Assembly (NCBI GenBank): GCA_019722365.1
Contig: JADFUC010000992.1
Span: 365,902-429,901, forward strand
Source of the DNA: Lithospermum erythrorhizon
Lineage: Eukaryota; Streptophyta; Magnoliopsida; Boraginales; Boraginaceae
Reading direction: 5' to 3'
Length of the DNA stretch: 64,000 nt
Numbering within the stretch: the stretch's first letter is position 1; every line of letters begins with the position of its first letter. The notes under the pieces were generated by a model. It was given only the letters and a program-made list of their open reading frames with translations. It did no database searches and had not been told where the DNA came from. The position numbers were made by a program, and so were the translations under genes. Positions 37,528 to 50,164 of this stretch are shown piece after piece.

Positions 37528-39307
37528 TAAGAGAAAAAATTACTATGGATATATGGTATAAATACAAATCCATAGTTCGGGATCTTTAAAGTGCATACTA
37601 CATTTATCTTAGGCTTATATAATTAAATTAGACGGAGGACTTACGGTGCGGGGTAAATTCACCAAATCACAGCTTCAAATTCCTGATATGAATTTGGCTT
37701 CCCTTCGGCTCCTTGTTGTAATATCAATGCGTATGATATCTACAGTTAGTCCACACGGGGAGGGTTGAATCAAGAACTAATCATGCTAGTAAACAAGGAT
37801 GAACAAAACCGAGAAAAACCCCAAAATTCTTGGGAATTTAAATAAAGGAAGCGGCTACTAGGGGTTTTTGGTGAAAAGTATTCTGAAACTTTTGATGAAA
37901 AACCACTGAGTTTTCTTATATAGAGATAGGTTAAAAGCAAGTAGATAAGCTGACCCGTTAAGTATTAAGCCGAGAGGCTAGATTGCTTTCTATTAGTTCG
38001 TTAAGACACTATTGAGTTGCTAATGAGTTGAACTATTTAATTAAGCTAATTAAAATATTAATGAGTCAATATCAATAATCTCTTTCAAGTTATCGATAAA
38101 TACTAAAATTACCAGACAATTAAATAACTGTTTGGTGATTACATTCATTCAATCGATATTCTACATAAAATGTAGAACCACTTGTAATTAAGAAATACAT
38201 TTCTCAATTATACAGTTCTCTTTAATTTCATACATGAAATATAACTCAATGTCCTTTGTATGTGTGACCTTGAAGCTCGAGATAATAGTAAGTTGTATAA
38301 TAATAATAATTGACCAATTACTATTATTATAGCGATTAATAATTAGATCTAGCAATCGCTCATAACCCCTTAAATTATCCTTGAGAACCCGCTAGTAATA
38401 TACAATTACTAAGTTGAACACTAAGTTACGATAATCACATTTAACTAGCTGGTAAATGAATTGCTACACAATTATGCATACTTGGGCATAATAAATGGGA
38501 ACCAATTCTCATTGATTTCAAGCCCAACCGACACTGCAGGCGATTATCTTCTGATTCTTTATCGCGCGATCTTTCTAGTCGTAGGCTAACCATAAGAAGT
38601 GTATCATGAAGCCCACAACTTTCTTTACTCGAGTAGGCGAATAAGCATTTATAGGCGTCCTTAAACCAATCGATTACAGCGTGTGAGGGCACGAGATAAC
38701 TTTCTTGTATCAGGGCGGACAAAATCCTCTGATATATCAGCGTCTATCGTATACTCTTGTGTGACCCAACATATGCCGTTATAATCCCGCTTAAGGCGGG
38801 AGCGTTTGGTCATAGTCAAAGTAGAGAGCTTGTATACTTATGAGATAGTTATATATCGTAGAGTCCCCAGGAATTAGCCAGACCTAAAATTATAAATAAA
38901 TGTCATAGGACACGAGATATCGTATCTTCATGAATTCGTTTCGGTCGTACCGGCTCCCGAGTCACGGACGGCCCCACGGTATTGATCCCAGTCTGCGAGG
39001 CTAAACGTGATCAATCTTGATCGCTGTCAAAACACACGTATTAGTCATATGATCTTGTCGCACAACTTCTCGGCGTATGACCCAGGCACTTTTTACATCT
39101 ATGTTTAAGGCTTGAAGAGGTGTAATTAGCAGTTCATGTTACCTCTCTAGAACATAGACTAACCTAGAATTTAACCTTTCACTCGCCGAGGTACACTCAT
39201 GTATATTATATGTAAATTCAAACATATATAGTCTTAGCAAACAAATATATTAAAATATAAAGAAGCAATAATATTCAAATATTTGTTCACGTAACACAAT
39301 AGATACA
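37528..39307 (-). repeat. 3' LTR of copia B
   Basis: The right edge is the complement of TGTATCTATT (39307), next to the purine-rich tatgggagtcaga. The left edge is near 37528, where the word gaaaaaattactatgg matches the inner edge of the other LTR. Matches the 3' LTR of copia A in reverse complement. Confidence 0.7.
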
Positions 39308-39349
39308 TCTGACTCCCATAACTACTTACGGCTGACATCTATCTAAGAC

Positions 39350-42300
39350 CTATGTTATTTGCATGCCAGCATCTTTGCGACTTAGTGGTTTAGTAAAGGG
39401 TGGCAGTTAACTTCTGTTTACACTTTCGTACTTTGACATCGCCTACATCAGTATATCTCCAATCATTGATACTTTCTAAGTCGTGCTTGGATTTGTGATG
39501 TGCTCGGGGTTCAACAGCTAGCTATTGCCCCGGTATTGTGTAAGCGACTCACGGTCGCCGATGCTAGGTACGCACGAGTTCGGTACGAACTTCTTTATCA
39601 ACATGCTTCTTTAAGCGACTTGAGGCCATTGCGATGTACTCAGTGCAGTAGTAGAATCGGCAACGGTACTGTTTGGAACTCCTCGAGAATCTTGCTCAGC
39701 GCGTTGAGACAAAATACATACCCGGGCCCAGAATGATAGTCGTACCATGGGTTTAGCTGGCGTCGGTGTACCACAATCACTTCATAACTCCTGCATCTCC
39801 ACCATATACCAAGAGAAAGCATCTTTAGTTCTTCTCGAGATGCTTCAAGATGCACTTCAGCACAAATCGATGGCCCGCTTTGGATTAGCTTGAGTATCCT
39901 GCGGTTGCGGCAGTGCGTAAGACCGCATCGGGTCTAGTGTATGACATGGCATACATGATGGATCCTATAGCGGCATAAGGCATGTCATAGATGCAATTAC
40001 CATCTCGGCACTAGTAGTGGAGACCCAATTTGTGCTCTGGCGAGTTGAACTCCGTGTCTCGTGGGAAGTGCCACTTCTTGGAATTACTCGTGTTGAACGC
40101 TGCGGTACCTTATTCGCATAGAGTATCACGTGAAGTCAATCGACCCTCACAGCTCGATCAGGTGGATCTTTTATTCGAAGTATATATTGTGCTTCGCCCT
40201 AAGTCCTTAAAAGTGAGAAACATTTACCTGACCCGATCTTGGTGAGTTTAGTAACTCTCACGTTGTTTCAATGATAAGTATGTCATCGACATCACAAGGG
40301 ACTATAGATGTCCCCCATAACTCCAGCTTACCTTCTTGTATACAAATTCTTCGTTCTTGATGAAGCCAAACTCTTTGATTGATTCATCAAACGTAGATTC
40401 AACTAGGGATACTGCTTAAGACCATAAATGGACTTTTGCAACTTGCGTACGCTTCTTAGATCTTTAGGACATGTAAAAACTGAGGTTGTACCGTATGCAT
40501 CTTCATACAGAATTTTCATTCGGGAAGCGGTCTTTACATCCATTTGCCATATTTCATAGTCATGAAATCGACAATGGCTAAGATTATCGGATGGATTTAA
40601 GCGTAGCCAGCTGGCGGAAATGGTTTGTCATAGTCGCTCCATTGAACTTGTTTGAAACACTTTCATTTCTGAAGTCACAGCTTTGAAAACATCAGCGTTT
40701 CCGTCTTTTATCGTGTTTCTTCTTAAATACCCATTTACATTCAATAGAAGCGAGCCCCATTTAGCAGTAAATCCAACAAGGACCAAACCTCGTTTGGTAC
40801 ATAGAATCCATCTCGGTGCACTTGGCAATTTGCGTTTATCGTCCTTTGCTATTCGTTGCTTCTTTTGTAAGTGGGCTCGTCGCTCACCGATGATGAAGCT
40901 TCGCCCCATACCGGGCGCTACGGTTCGTGGCGATCCTGTTGGATCTCCTAGGTTGGTTCTTCCTGACTTCACGTGGATCAGTGGGTCTTACATGGAAAGA
41001 AGGTTCGATTCTTGTGGTGTGTCGAATGCCTCTGCGTTAGATCATCGATATTATTCATCGGCTTGAGCTTCATCAAGAGATGAACACCATTACTTCTAGT
41101 CATACGGGCGGATATTCCTTTCAAGGAATACTCACATTGCAGCGATAGAAGATTTTATTCTCTGCTTGGTAGAAGTAGTAACCAAGCTGTTTCCTTGGAT
41201 GCTCACATGAAATAGCATTTATCGGTTGTGCCAGTTTATCTTTGTTAATCTCTTAACATAAGCTTCCTGACCCAAATCTTTAGAAAACAACAGGAATCTT
41301 TCGAACCACACAGTTCATGGGGAGTTTTATCTGTGACTTGGACATCACATTTTTAAAAAGGTAAGTGCCTTGTTTTAGAAGTGCATATCCCGAAATTAAG
41401 CGGTAGATCGGATAGGCTCATCGCCGTCCGAACCATGTCCAGAAGGGTTGATTTCTCCTTTCGGACACGCCATTATCTTTGTGGCGTTCTAGCTTTGAGT
41501 GAGTTGTGAAACAATACCTTTTCTAAGATGAAATCTTGAACTTCGTGGCTCAAATATTCTCACCATCGGACCGGAGAATCTTTATTTTTCTTGTTCAATT
41601 GGTTTGTACTTCATTTTGGAACTCCTTGAATTTCTTAAAGGACTCGTGTTTGTGTCTCATCGGATACAAAACCGTATCTCTTGTAGTCATCGATAAATGT
41701 AATGAAGTAGTTATAAACTCCTCTTTGCCAGATGTGTTCGTTGGCGCGTACATCGGTGTATGATCCCCGATAAATCAACTTTGCCCTTTCGACAAGCGAT
41801 TGAAAGGCATTTTTGGTCATTTGCCCGAGGAAGCCCAAGACTCACACTTATCGTATGATCCATAATGAAACCTTGAGTATTCAGCGGGAGTGGAGTTTCT
41901 TGATTCGGTTCTCGTTAATGTGACTGGTCTGTGATACCGGAGAGGTATGTTTGGTTTTAAGTCGTTAGGCTTATTCCGTTTTAAGTTTATGTTATATGAC
42001 TCATTAATCATGTCTAAAACGTATAGACCATTTTGAAGGGAGGCGGTACCAAATCTTTTACCCGGGTCTGGTGATCCTAAATTCGTCGGGATCTATTGAA
42101 AATGAAAAACCATCATTATTCAAAAGAAATAGAAATAATATTCACGCAAATTACGGTACATAATAAACAGGATAAGTTCAAAACAAGGCTCGTGGGCAAA
42201 TTTAAACTAATGGATCCCTCTTAAGGGCCGCGGCCTTGGCGCCATTTCCCGCGCGGAATCCGTTTTCCCTCTTTTCGAGTCTTTACTTGATTGAGTTCTA

Positions 42301-43680
42301 TGTGCGACAAATATAAAACAACGGTGTCTAGCACCCACAGTAAATTAGGATGATAAAGCTTCAATAACATATACCTGTAAGTGGCGGTCGTAGGGCCATT
42401 AACACATCGTCTGTGAACTTCGCAGAATTCGACTTCCGGTGACCGGGTTTCACTTAATAATGACACTTGTCATCTTCCTATCTCCTCCCTTTCCGGCAAC
42501 CTTGAGTTACTGAACCCTTGGTCTTGCCGGCAAACTTCTTCTTCTTCTTGAATTTCTTCTTGTTTTGGACACTGACGAAGGGTAAGCTTTGATGCTTACG
42601 AGGTTTAATACCGGCATTCGTGATCATCTTATGCGGATTCGTTTAAGTGCTCAAAGCTTGTGCATATTGAGTTCATGACAAGGCGAGAATTTGTGGAAGA
42701 CTTGAGGATGAATCCACGGCCGGTTCTTTGGAACGCTTTGGTGCCCGAGCGTTAGTCGATCGGCCAAACCCCGATCATTTAATGATATGAGGCTTCGCGG
42801 CACATCCGTTCCCAAACTAGCACATCCCACGAGGAAACACCGAACGAGTGTCATATCTCTCGTTTCTAGCTTTGAATAATTCCTCGAAGTTGCCGGTATA
42901 TGTCATATCTTTGCCACCTTTTTCATATTGAATTTGGAGCAGAAGGTTCATGTTAGCAACATGAGACATTGGACATCATGACTGTCAGACTTGTGCTTTT
43001 GTGGGATCACTCGATGGGAAACTTTAGCATTAGGTTTCGCGGGGAACCTTATTGTTCGGCTCACGTATTGGTCTCTCTTTGGCAGAGAATGATTCTCAAG
43101 TTCGAGACCACTTTCGTCAAAATTCGAGTTATTCATTTTGCCTTTTCAGTCTTGACGAAGCGAGTTCTTAGGAGTAACAATAGTGGTAGCCATATTAATT
43201 CTAAGAGAATAAGTAAATAAAATATGATTTCAGTAAACTATCATGCTAAAAACGCACAAAATAAAGTGTAAAGTAAATACTAATACTTGAATCTCACGAA
43301 ATATATTAGTATCGAGGCACATTACACTTAAATTCAAGCAGCAATATTCTTCACGTTTGAATCAGGTTATAATAGTAGGTTGCAACTAGGTATGTAAAAC
43401 TTCTACATGTCTTGTGTCGCTAGCATCTCTTCTGGGGATGCTACCCGACATTGTATCTCGAAACGGTTAAGCATACCAATTAAACCAAAGTGTTACTTGG
43501 ATTGATCATCGCGAAAGCCTGGCGTTAGTGGAAATCGACTTCAGCGTGATGGTGTTCTTGATATCAAATGCAACATTGCTTAACACCGCCGTCACGGTGT
43601 GTGCCCAATTGATGCGATTGATTGCGCAACTTTTTAAAATTGGCTTGATACTTTGCTTAAATTTTAATTGGTGAAGATTA
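39350..43680 (-). pseudogene. copia B gag-pol remnant
   Basis: Reading on -, from right to left: gag (43680-42450), a zinc-knuckle relic (CHY...KPGH) near 42470-42440, the protease site with LDT at about 42335, pre-integrase text MINESYNINLKRNKPNDLKP at about 42011-41952 and DKCESW near 41840, integrase with YNYFITFIDDYKRYG at about 41730-41685, reverse transcriptase from about 40860 to a VDDILII box at about 40290-40270, and RNase H (about 39980-39370). Frames change between domains. The VDD box is better kept than in copia A. Confidence 0.8.
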
Positions 43681-45247
43681 TTATTACTGTTTTCATTTAC
43701 TCATGCGTACTATACGTAATCCAAGCGATACATCAAAGACATGAAAAATAAAGCAGTATTATTTTATTCAAAGATATCTGATATGGCCCCTAGAACCTAT
43801 TACAAGTATTTATCAAATACTAACATAAGTCCTAATTATTTGTATCTTGTATACGGATCCATCCCAAGTCCACGAAGTATCGCCACCGTGAAAAGATCTT
43901 GATATCTTGGCTTGTTACAATATTTATATACTAGCCCGTCTTAGGCGACTTGCAGGCTTGTGGGTAAAGCGATAAATAAATAAATACAAAATATGACTGG
44001 AAAGGTCATTCTGACATTACGGTTCGCGGACGAAAAAATAAATAAATGGGCATGTCTATATACGCCCGTTCAATCGCATTTACAAAATATAGGCACTTTA
44101 TTAAATCACATGAATGAACTTAATAAATATTTCAAATGGCATTGGAAAATACATGTTTGTAATTATCAAATTAGTAATCCATCTAATTACACATATTAAA
44201 ATTAATTAATATAAACTCAATTATCATCTGCGTGTCGATTAATAATTATTACCAATAATTATTAATCCGTATACATATTATAGAAAAATATTCATCCACA
44301 AATATTTTCTAAAATACATTAAGTAGTGAAACTTTACCATAATTGTTATATAGCTTTTAAATTAATTTAAAAAAATATAATATAAAGGAAATTAATTAAT
44401 TGTCGTCACATAATTAATTACAATTAATTAGTTGATTAAAATGACAAATAATCAATAAAAGCAGTATAACTAATTACATAATTTTTAGAAAACCAAAATA
44501 AGGAATAAATTCGAATTAGGGTTTCAAAATTAGGGCTGCGTCATAATGGGCTGGGACACACTTTATAAGCGACTGCGGTGAGCACAGCGCCCAGCTCGCC
44601 TAGTTAATTGAGCCGTCCATTTGTGGTACCAACATCACCCGATAAGACACCGGACGCCCGTAGGGTGGCAGTCGATCGACGTTATAGTAATAATACCATG
44701 TTGGCACAGGTTTTGATTTAATTTAATTCGTTTGTAAAATTGTTTAGGAGGCTGTAACATTTTCAAAATTTATGAAATTCAAACACGTTAAAACTCCATA
44801 ATTTTCTTGAACAAATCACTGAGTCAAATTAATTAAATAAATTTTTCATATTTAATTTATTAAATTGCATGAGTCCGAAATCTAAAATTGTTTTGAGGCA
44901 TGAAAACTCAAAATTATGAAATTTAATGGAGATCTTCTCTCTACGTGTTATCGGGTTCGAGAAAAATTAGGTTTTTAATTTTACAAAATTTGCTTCCAAA
45001 CACGTTTTATAAAGCGTTTTGAAACAAAATCAATAAATCGTCCTTTTAATTTAGCAAACAAAATCCATGTTAACAAAATATGATAATACATCATCATAAA
45101 CTTGCCAACACATGTGTAAATCAATAATCAAGAACATGGTGATTTATTCTCATCATATATTTATCAATTAAATATATAGACAAAAGTATCAAATAAAATT
45201 GATAAAACAAAACAAGCATAAAATAAATAATGTAAAACCTTTAATTT

Positions 45248-45261
45248 GGCTCGTGATGCCA
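45248..45261 (-). other. Primer-binding site of copia B
   Basis: TGGCATCACGAGCC on the - strand, directly after the LTR end ...TTCTTCA. It is close to the initiator-Met-tRNA site TGGTATCAGAGCC used by most plant copia elements. It fixes the inner edge of the 5' LTR at 45262. Confidence 0.7.
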
Positions 45262-46250
45262 TGAAGAAAAATTACTATGGATATATGGTATAAATACAAA
45301 TCCATAGTTCCGGGGATCTTTAAAAGTGCATCTTACATTATTTATATAAAAACAGCATAATTAAATTATATGAGCAGAGGACTTACGGTGCGGTAAAATT
45401 CACCAAAATCACACGCTTCAAATTCTAGCGTGAATTTGTGCTTTCCCTCCCGACTCCTTGTTGTAATATCAATGGTATGATATCTACAGTTGGTCGCGCG
45501 GGAGGGGTTGAATCGAACTAATACATGCTAGTAAACAGGATGAACAAAACCGAGAAAAACCCCAAAATTCTTGGGAGAATTTCGGCCAAAGGCGGCTAGG
45601 GTTTTTTGGTGAAAGGGATACTTTACAAAAACTTTTGATGAAAAACCTAAAGTTTTCTTATATGGGGCTAGGTTAAAAGCGAAGCCCGATAGCTGACAGA
45701 TTAAGTAGTAAACTGACTTCGTGCTCTATTAGTTCGTTAAGACACTAATAGCAAGTTGCTAATGAGTTGAACTATTTAATTAGTAATTAATAGTAATGAG
45801 TCGATATCAATAATCTTTCGAGTTATCGATAAATACTAAAATTACTCGACGATTAAATAACTATTTAATTGATTCTATTTAATTGTCGATAGTCTCATAA
45901 AATGTAGAACCCTTGTGATTGAGAAATACATTTCGTCAATTATATAGTTCTCTTTAATTTCATACATGAAATATAACTTTCCAAGCATGTGTGACGCCCG
46001 AAGCTCGAATAATAGTAAGTTGTATAATAATAATAATTGACCCGATTCTTATTATTATAGCGATTAATAGTAGATCTAGCAATGCTCATAACCCCTTAAA
46101 TTATCATGAGAACCCACACTAGTAATATACAGTACTAAGTTGAACACTAAATTACGATAATCACATTTAACTTGGCTGGTAAATGGTGCTTTCATAATTG
46201 TATGGCAGGCGTAATAAATGGAACATTCATTGATTTCCAACGGATTCTCA
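45262..46250 (-). repeat. 5' LTR of copia B, truncated
   Basis: The same word order as 37528-38520 in the same orientation: ttactatggatatatgg, gaggacttacggtgcgg, ttgtaatatcaatg, ctagtaaacaggatgaac, and on to acactaaattacgataatca and ggtaaatgg near 46180. The match stops near 46220-46250, so roughly the outer 0.8 kb is missing. Confidence 0.7.
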
Positions 46251-46649
46251 CGCCCGAGTTCCACCATGAAGAGTCTACTGATTCCACTAGCTCTTGTGTA
46301 CTAGCAATAATGACGGAGTTATGACCACTAGAGGAATAAGTAAGCTGCTCTCATAAAGTGATCGAGGACTTGGCAAGCAAGTCTAGCCTTGGAGACGACT
46401 CGCTCTCATGCCCAGGAAGGTAATCGATCGCGAGCACCGAACACGAGCTGACCCCTTGGCCTAGCCTAAGGAATTGAACCTGAGGCGCCTAATCCCTCAG
46501 CTACAGGAGACACTAAGCGTCTCATGTGGCTTTCGGCGTGCAGCGGCAAACAAAGGCTTCTGGCCATTACCCAGTTGTCTCTGGCGGAATAATCCCGTAG
46601 CACAACTTAGGAGTTCATCTGCGAGAGGAAATCAAAGATAATCGAGCGA

Positions 46650-47704
46650 GGTCACTCCTCGTATTCCTATATCCAAGCATTACACCTCCCGCGTAGATCG
46701 GGTTAAGAGAATGCCAGCGTAGGTATCATCTCCCAAATTCCAACAATTTGATGGAGTTGGAAACCCCAAACAGCACATAGCTCACTTTGTTGAGATGCAA
46801 CAATGTTGGCACAAATAGGGATCACATGGTCAAATAGTTCGTCCGATCACTCAAAGAAAATGCATTTGAGTGGTATGCAACTAGAACCCGGTCCTTGTCA
46901 GCAGTTGAAGCGGTTGGAATGAAAATTCATACTCGCTTAGCACCCAGAGCGAGCTTGTCAGCGTAATCGGCCGACCAGCCCAGGAAGCTTAAAAAGATGA
47001 GTCGGTAACAAACTTCATACACCCGTGGAGAATCATGCCCTAAATACAAAGATAAGCTATCGGAAACATCGGTATCGTCGTGTGCATCTGAAGACATGCA
47101 GGACACCATGATACGATACAACGGGGTATATTTTGTCGAAACGTTCGGCGGTTATCAACGGAAGCATGATATGGAACTAACCATAGCTGCAAATAAGGGA
47201 GAAGGATCGACGGCCCCAATAGCAGCACCTTCCAGAACTAAATACGAGGTCAAAAGACCAAGAGACACCTCTAGAATGGAGAAGAAGGAATCACACGCGG
47301 TGACTTCAAAGTCAATCAAGTTCTCCTTTAAAACTAAGAGAACAAAGGGAGGTCTTGATTTAAGTGAGAAGAAACGCCGTGAGGAAGCAAACAAAAGCAC
47401 ATAAAGGATTTGCAAATTACGCGATCTTGGGTCGTCACATAGAAAAGAGAATCTTTATTCAAGGAGAATGTGATGAACGCTTGCGACGAGGGGACAATCT
47501 TCTTTGGAAAGACAAAGTCTCGCTAACCACACGCTCTTATAGTCATCCGACTCTTGATGTCAGGTACGGGAAGACACGGGTAAATAAGTTAGAGCCTGGA
47601 AAAGCATGGGTGGATTATTCAAGTGACTCCGACCACGAGTCATGCCATGTGTGCACAGAAATCGAAGAAGACTTCAACCATGACGGAGAGGCCAAAAAGA
47701 GGCG
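46650..47704 (+). pseudogene. Ty3/gypsy gag remnant
   Basis: Contains KFQQFDGVGNPKQHIAHFVE at about 46735-46794, then VRP/LKENAFEWYA-like text, the conserved start of plant gypsy gag (Retrotrans_gag). At 47155-47404 the frame reads AHDMELTIAANKGEGS, then a lysine-rich stretch with RTKYEVKRPRDTS and EKKRREEA, the usual basic linker after gag. Between them there are stops and frame changes, so it is a pseudogene. The last part (to 47704) is acidic then basic (VDYSSDSDHESCHVCTEIEE) and less certain. Confidence 0.65.
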
Positions 47705-47799
47705 CCTAAGGCGGCCTTGAGTAATCCCAGGCCCAGCCCATTTGTCGCCATGACACCCCAGGCGATGTGTTGCATGTGTTTGGGTATATATGCGAAAGG

Positions 47800-48090
47800 A
47801 AAGATCCAAACATTATATTGGTAGATAAGAAATTCGGCCCGTGAACATCCTACCCACTTGAGATACTAAAACTCTTGGGTATACCGGCGGTTGATGCCAG
47901 CAGTCTCGTATATTGTCTGAGGTTCAATCAAGAAATAGCCAAAGAGCTCTAGGGAAGGTAGCCTACTGACAGCGGTTCAGGAGACTGAAACTTCTGTGGT
48001 TCCATTTAATCGTGCAGTCACGTACAATGTGCTCTTGGGAAGACGATCCATAGAAGTATTGATTCCTGACCACTTATTCAATGTTTGAGG
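47800..48090 (+). pseudogene. Gypsy protease relic
   Basis: A weak aspartic-protease pattern: LVDxxxxxxILP-like text near 47820-47860, LKLLGIP at about 47868-47888, then RAVTYNVLLGRRSIEVLIPD at about 48015-48074, which matches the YNxLLGRP motif found at the end of Tat/Athila-type proteases. The active-site DSG/NGS is damaged. Confidence 0.5.
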
Positions 48091-48814
48091 AAGTCTTGCA
48101 AAGCCTGCTTGAAAGAATGATTAAGGCGGTAGAAAATCCTTTCAGCATGGGCGAAATCTTATCGGAAAGAAGAAAATAACTAAGCCTCGGCCCGGCGAGG
48201 AAGCCTCGAAATACGAGTTGAGTCTTCGATCCTTCCTAGAAAGAAGGAAGCATTAGAGGTTCGGCTACACCATTGACCCGTGTCAGAAAGGTAGTTTTGA
48301 CACCGTTGAAAGGCTTCGTGCCGCGGCGGATGGACCAAAAGTTGAGCATGAAACCATATGACCAAATTACCTCCTGGTTAAGGTCGAATATGACCCTAAA
48401 GAAGGTAAAATCTTAGGATAATTGCCACCGGAAGCTACCGGTGACAAAGTACATGGTCTAAATAAAGCATAAAAATGCTAATACAAAAGAGGCGTACCGT
48501 GAAAGTCAACGGGCGGACTCGGGATATGGGCTGCAAATCCCCTCTGAGAGAGTTACGTCGAGAGGGTAAACAACTACCACATATCCGTGTACAAATACAT
48601 TTCTGAGCAGGCGATGTGGAGCGACTACCGCCTCGTAAAGAGCCGGCGCCCAAATCACAGTCAGCACCATGCTATCACGGAAGTGACTGATGGGTTAAGA
48701 CTTCAAGAGGAGGGCATACCGGATAGGGCTACCTTCCTAGCTCAACAAGCAAGTAAAGGTCCTCGTCGCAGGGGCGATGAAGGAAAAATTTATGTCCATC
48801 TTCCATGCCTATAG

Positions 48815-48919
48815 GTTAGAAGAAAAGGACAAAGAAAGGGGATGCTTGATTATGCGAGCCGGGGACTATCAGTTAGAAAGGACAAAGAAAAGGGATGCGT
48901 GATGTACGAGCCCGGGGAC
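48815..48919 (+). repeat. Duplicated purine-rich block, 57-bp period
   Basis: gttagaagaaaaggacaaag at 48815 returns as gttagaaaggacaaagaaaa at 48872. Both are followed by gggatgc, a gat..gcgag/tacgag word and ccggggac. A purine-rich duplication of this kind may be a doubled polypurine tract. Confidence 0.55.
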
Positions 48920-49340
48920 ACAAGTCTCGTACGTGACTGTTCCCTAGAATAACTAGAGGAGATAGGTATACGATCTTTTTTATGTCATAGGCGGACAGAA
49001 ATGCAGGGAATCGTCACGGGACGAGCAGTGACTTCTGGGCGAGTTCCTTAAAAGGCACCAAGACAACCCAATATACAAATACGTCCACGAGCAGACATTG
49101 TGGAATGAATGTCCTCCGCGAAAGGCAATGACCAAATATGTAAGTCAACAGCGCCCCATCTTACGTAAGGCCGATTGAGGATTGAGGCTTGGCTTCAGCT
49201 TGAACTATCAAAACAAGGGTAAGGCGCCGCGTCGATCCAGAGCCCAAAGTCTGGCGGCTTCTAAGCGGCTCGGAAATACCCTCTGACGTGAGGATAAGCG
49301 CCCCAAGCATCCCAAGCATGGATAAGCGCGAACCTCACGA

Positions 49341-49525
49341 GCATGAGGATAAATTACCCGCTTGTAACTTCTTGAACACGAGTATAAATTGTCAATCCTC
49401 TGCAGTATGAGGTTAACTTACTATAGACTCTTTTTGACACGAGAATAAGCAATCGACCACATCAGTGCGAGATTAAATTACTATAGAACTCTAGCATGAG
49501 TATAAAGCGTCGATTACTCCTTGAT
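49341..49525 (+). repeat. Tandem array, about 60-bp unit
   Basis: Three to four degenerate units start near 49341 (gcatgaggataaattac), 49405 (gtatgaggttaacttac) and 49465 (gtgcgagattaaattac), each with a central acgag-tataa or acgagaataa word. Confidence 0.6.
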
Positions 49526-50164
49526 ATGAAACCGTCAGCCCACGAACCTAAGTTTGAGCTTGATCCGGCTTTGGGTAGTAGGCAAATTGGAATCACAGGA
49601 ATGCGTCGTAAGCTATAGGAAATAAATTATGTTTTGTTCAAAGAGCTCATGGTGAAAGTATAAAACATCTGTATCGGGTTTCCATATCACGGAAACTATC
49701 TCAGGAGTCAAAGACACTCGTGTGTACATAGCAGTGGAAAAGTGAAGTTGGGTTGATGCCAGGCCTCAATAGCAAAAGGGATGGAAGAGACAAGACTCTC
49801 TATCCTTTATTTATGCACGCTCCCCTGACTCTGAGGATCAAGTCCCAATAATCGGAAGAAGTGTTAGACAAAAAAAGAAACTCATGCATGAGTTACAACA
49901 CATAGAGAGGAAGAAAAGTTCCCTCTTCTATCCAGGATATTTTCTCTAGACTGAGAGGACTAAGGTCCCAATAGTCAGAAGGATATTCGAAACATGGGGT
50001 ACATCAAGAAAATGATCCATGGAACTGTCCAAGTTTGAGAAGAAACACATCTCATGAAGAACTTGAAGATCCTTCCACCTAAAACATGCAGACTCCTAGG
50101 ATCTCTGAATATTCAACACATGAATATTCATACAAACAAAAGGCCTCTTGTTATAAACTTTGAA

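Larger units (their letters stand above)
37528..46250 (-). mobile_element. Degenerate Ty1/copia retrotransposon, copia B
   Basis: Same family as copia A but on the other strand, and more complete. Read on - it has a 5' LTR (46250-45262, its outer part cut off), a primer-binding site, an AT-rich leader of about 1.5 kb, gag-pol remnants and a 3' LTR (39307-37528). The LTR of about 1.8 kb is long for a copia element. Stops and small indels occur in every domain. The outer end of the 5' LTR is lost where the gypsy-type sequence begins. Confidence 0.85.
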
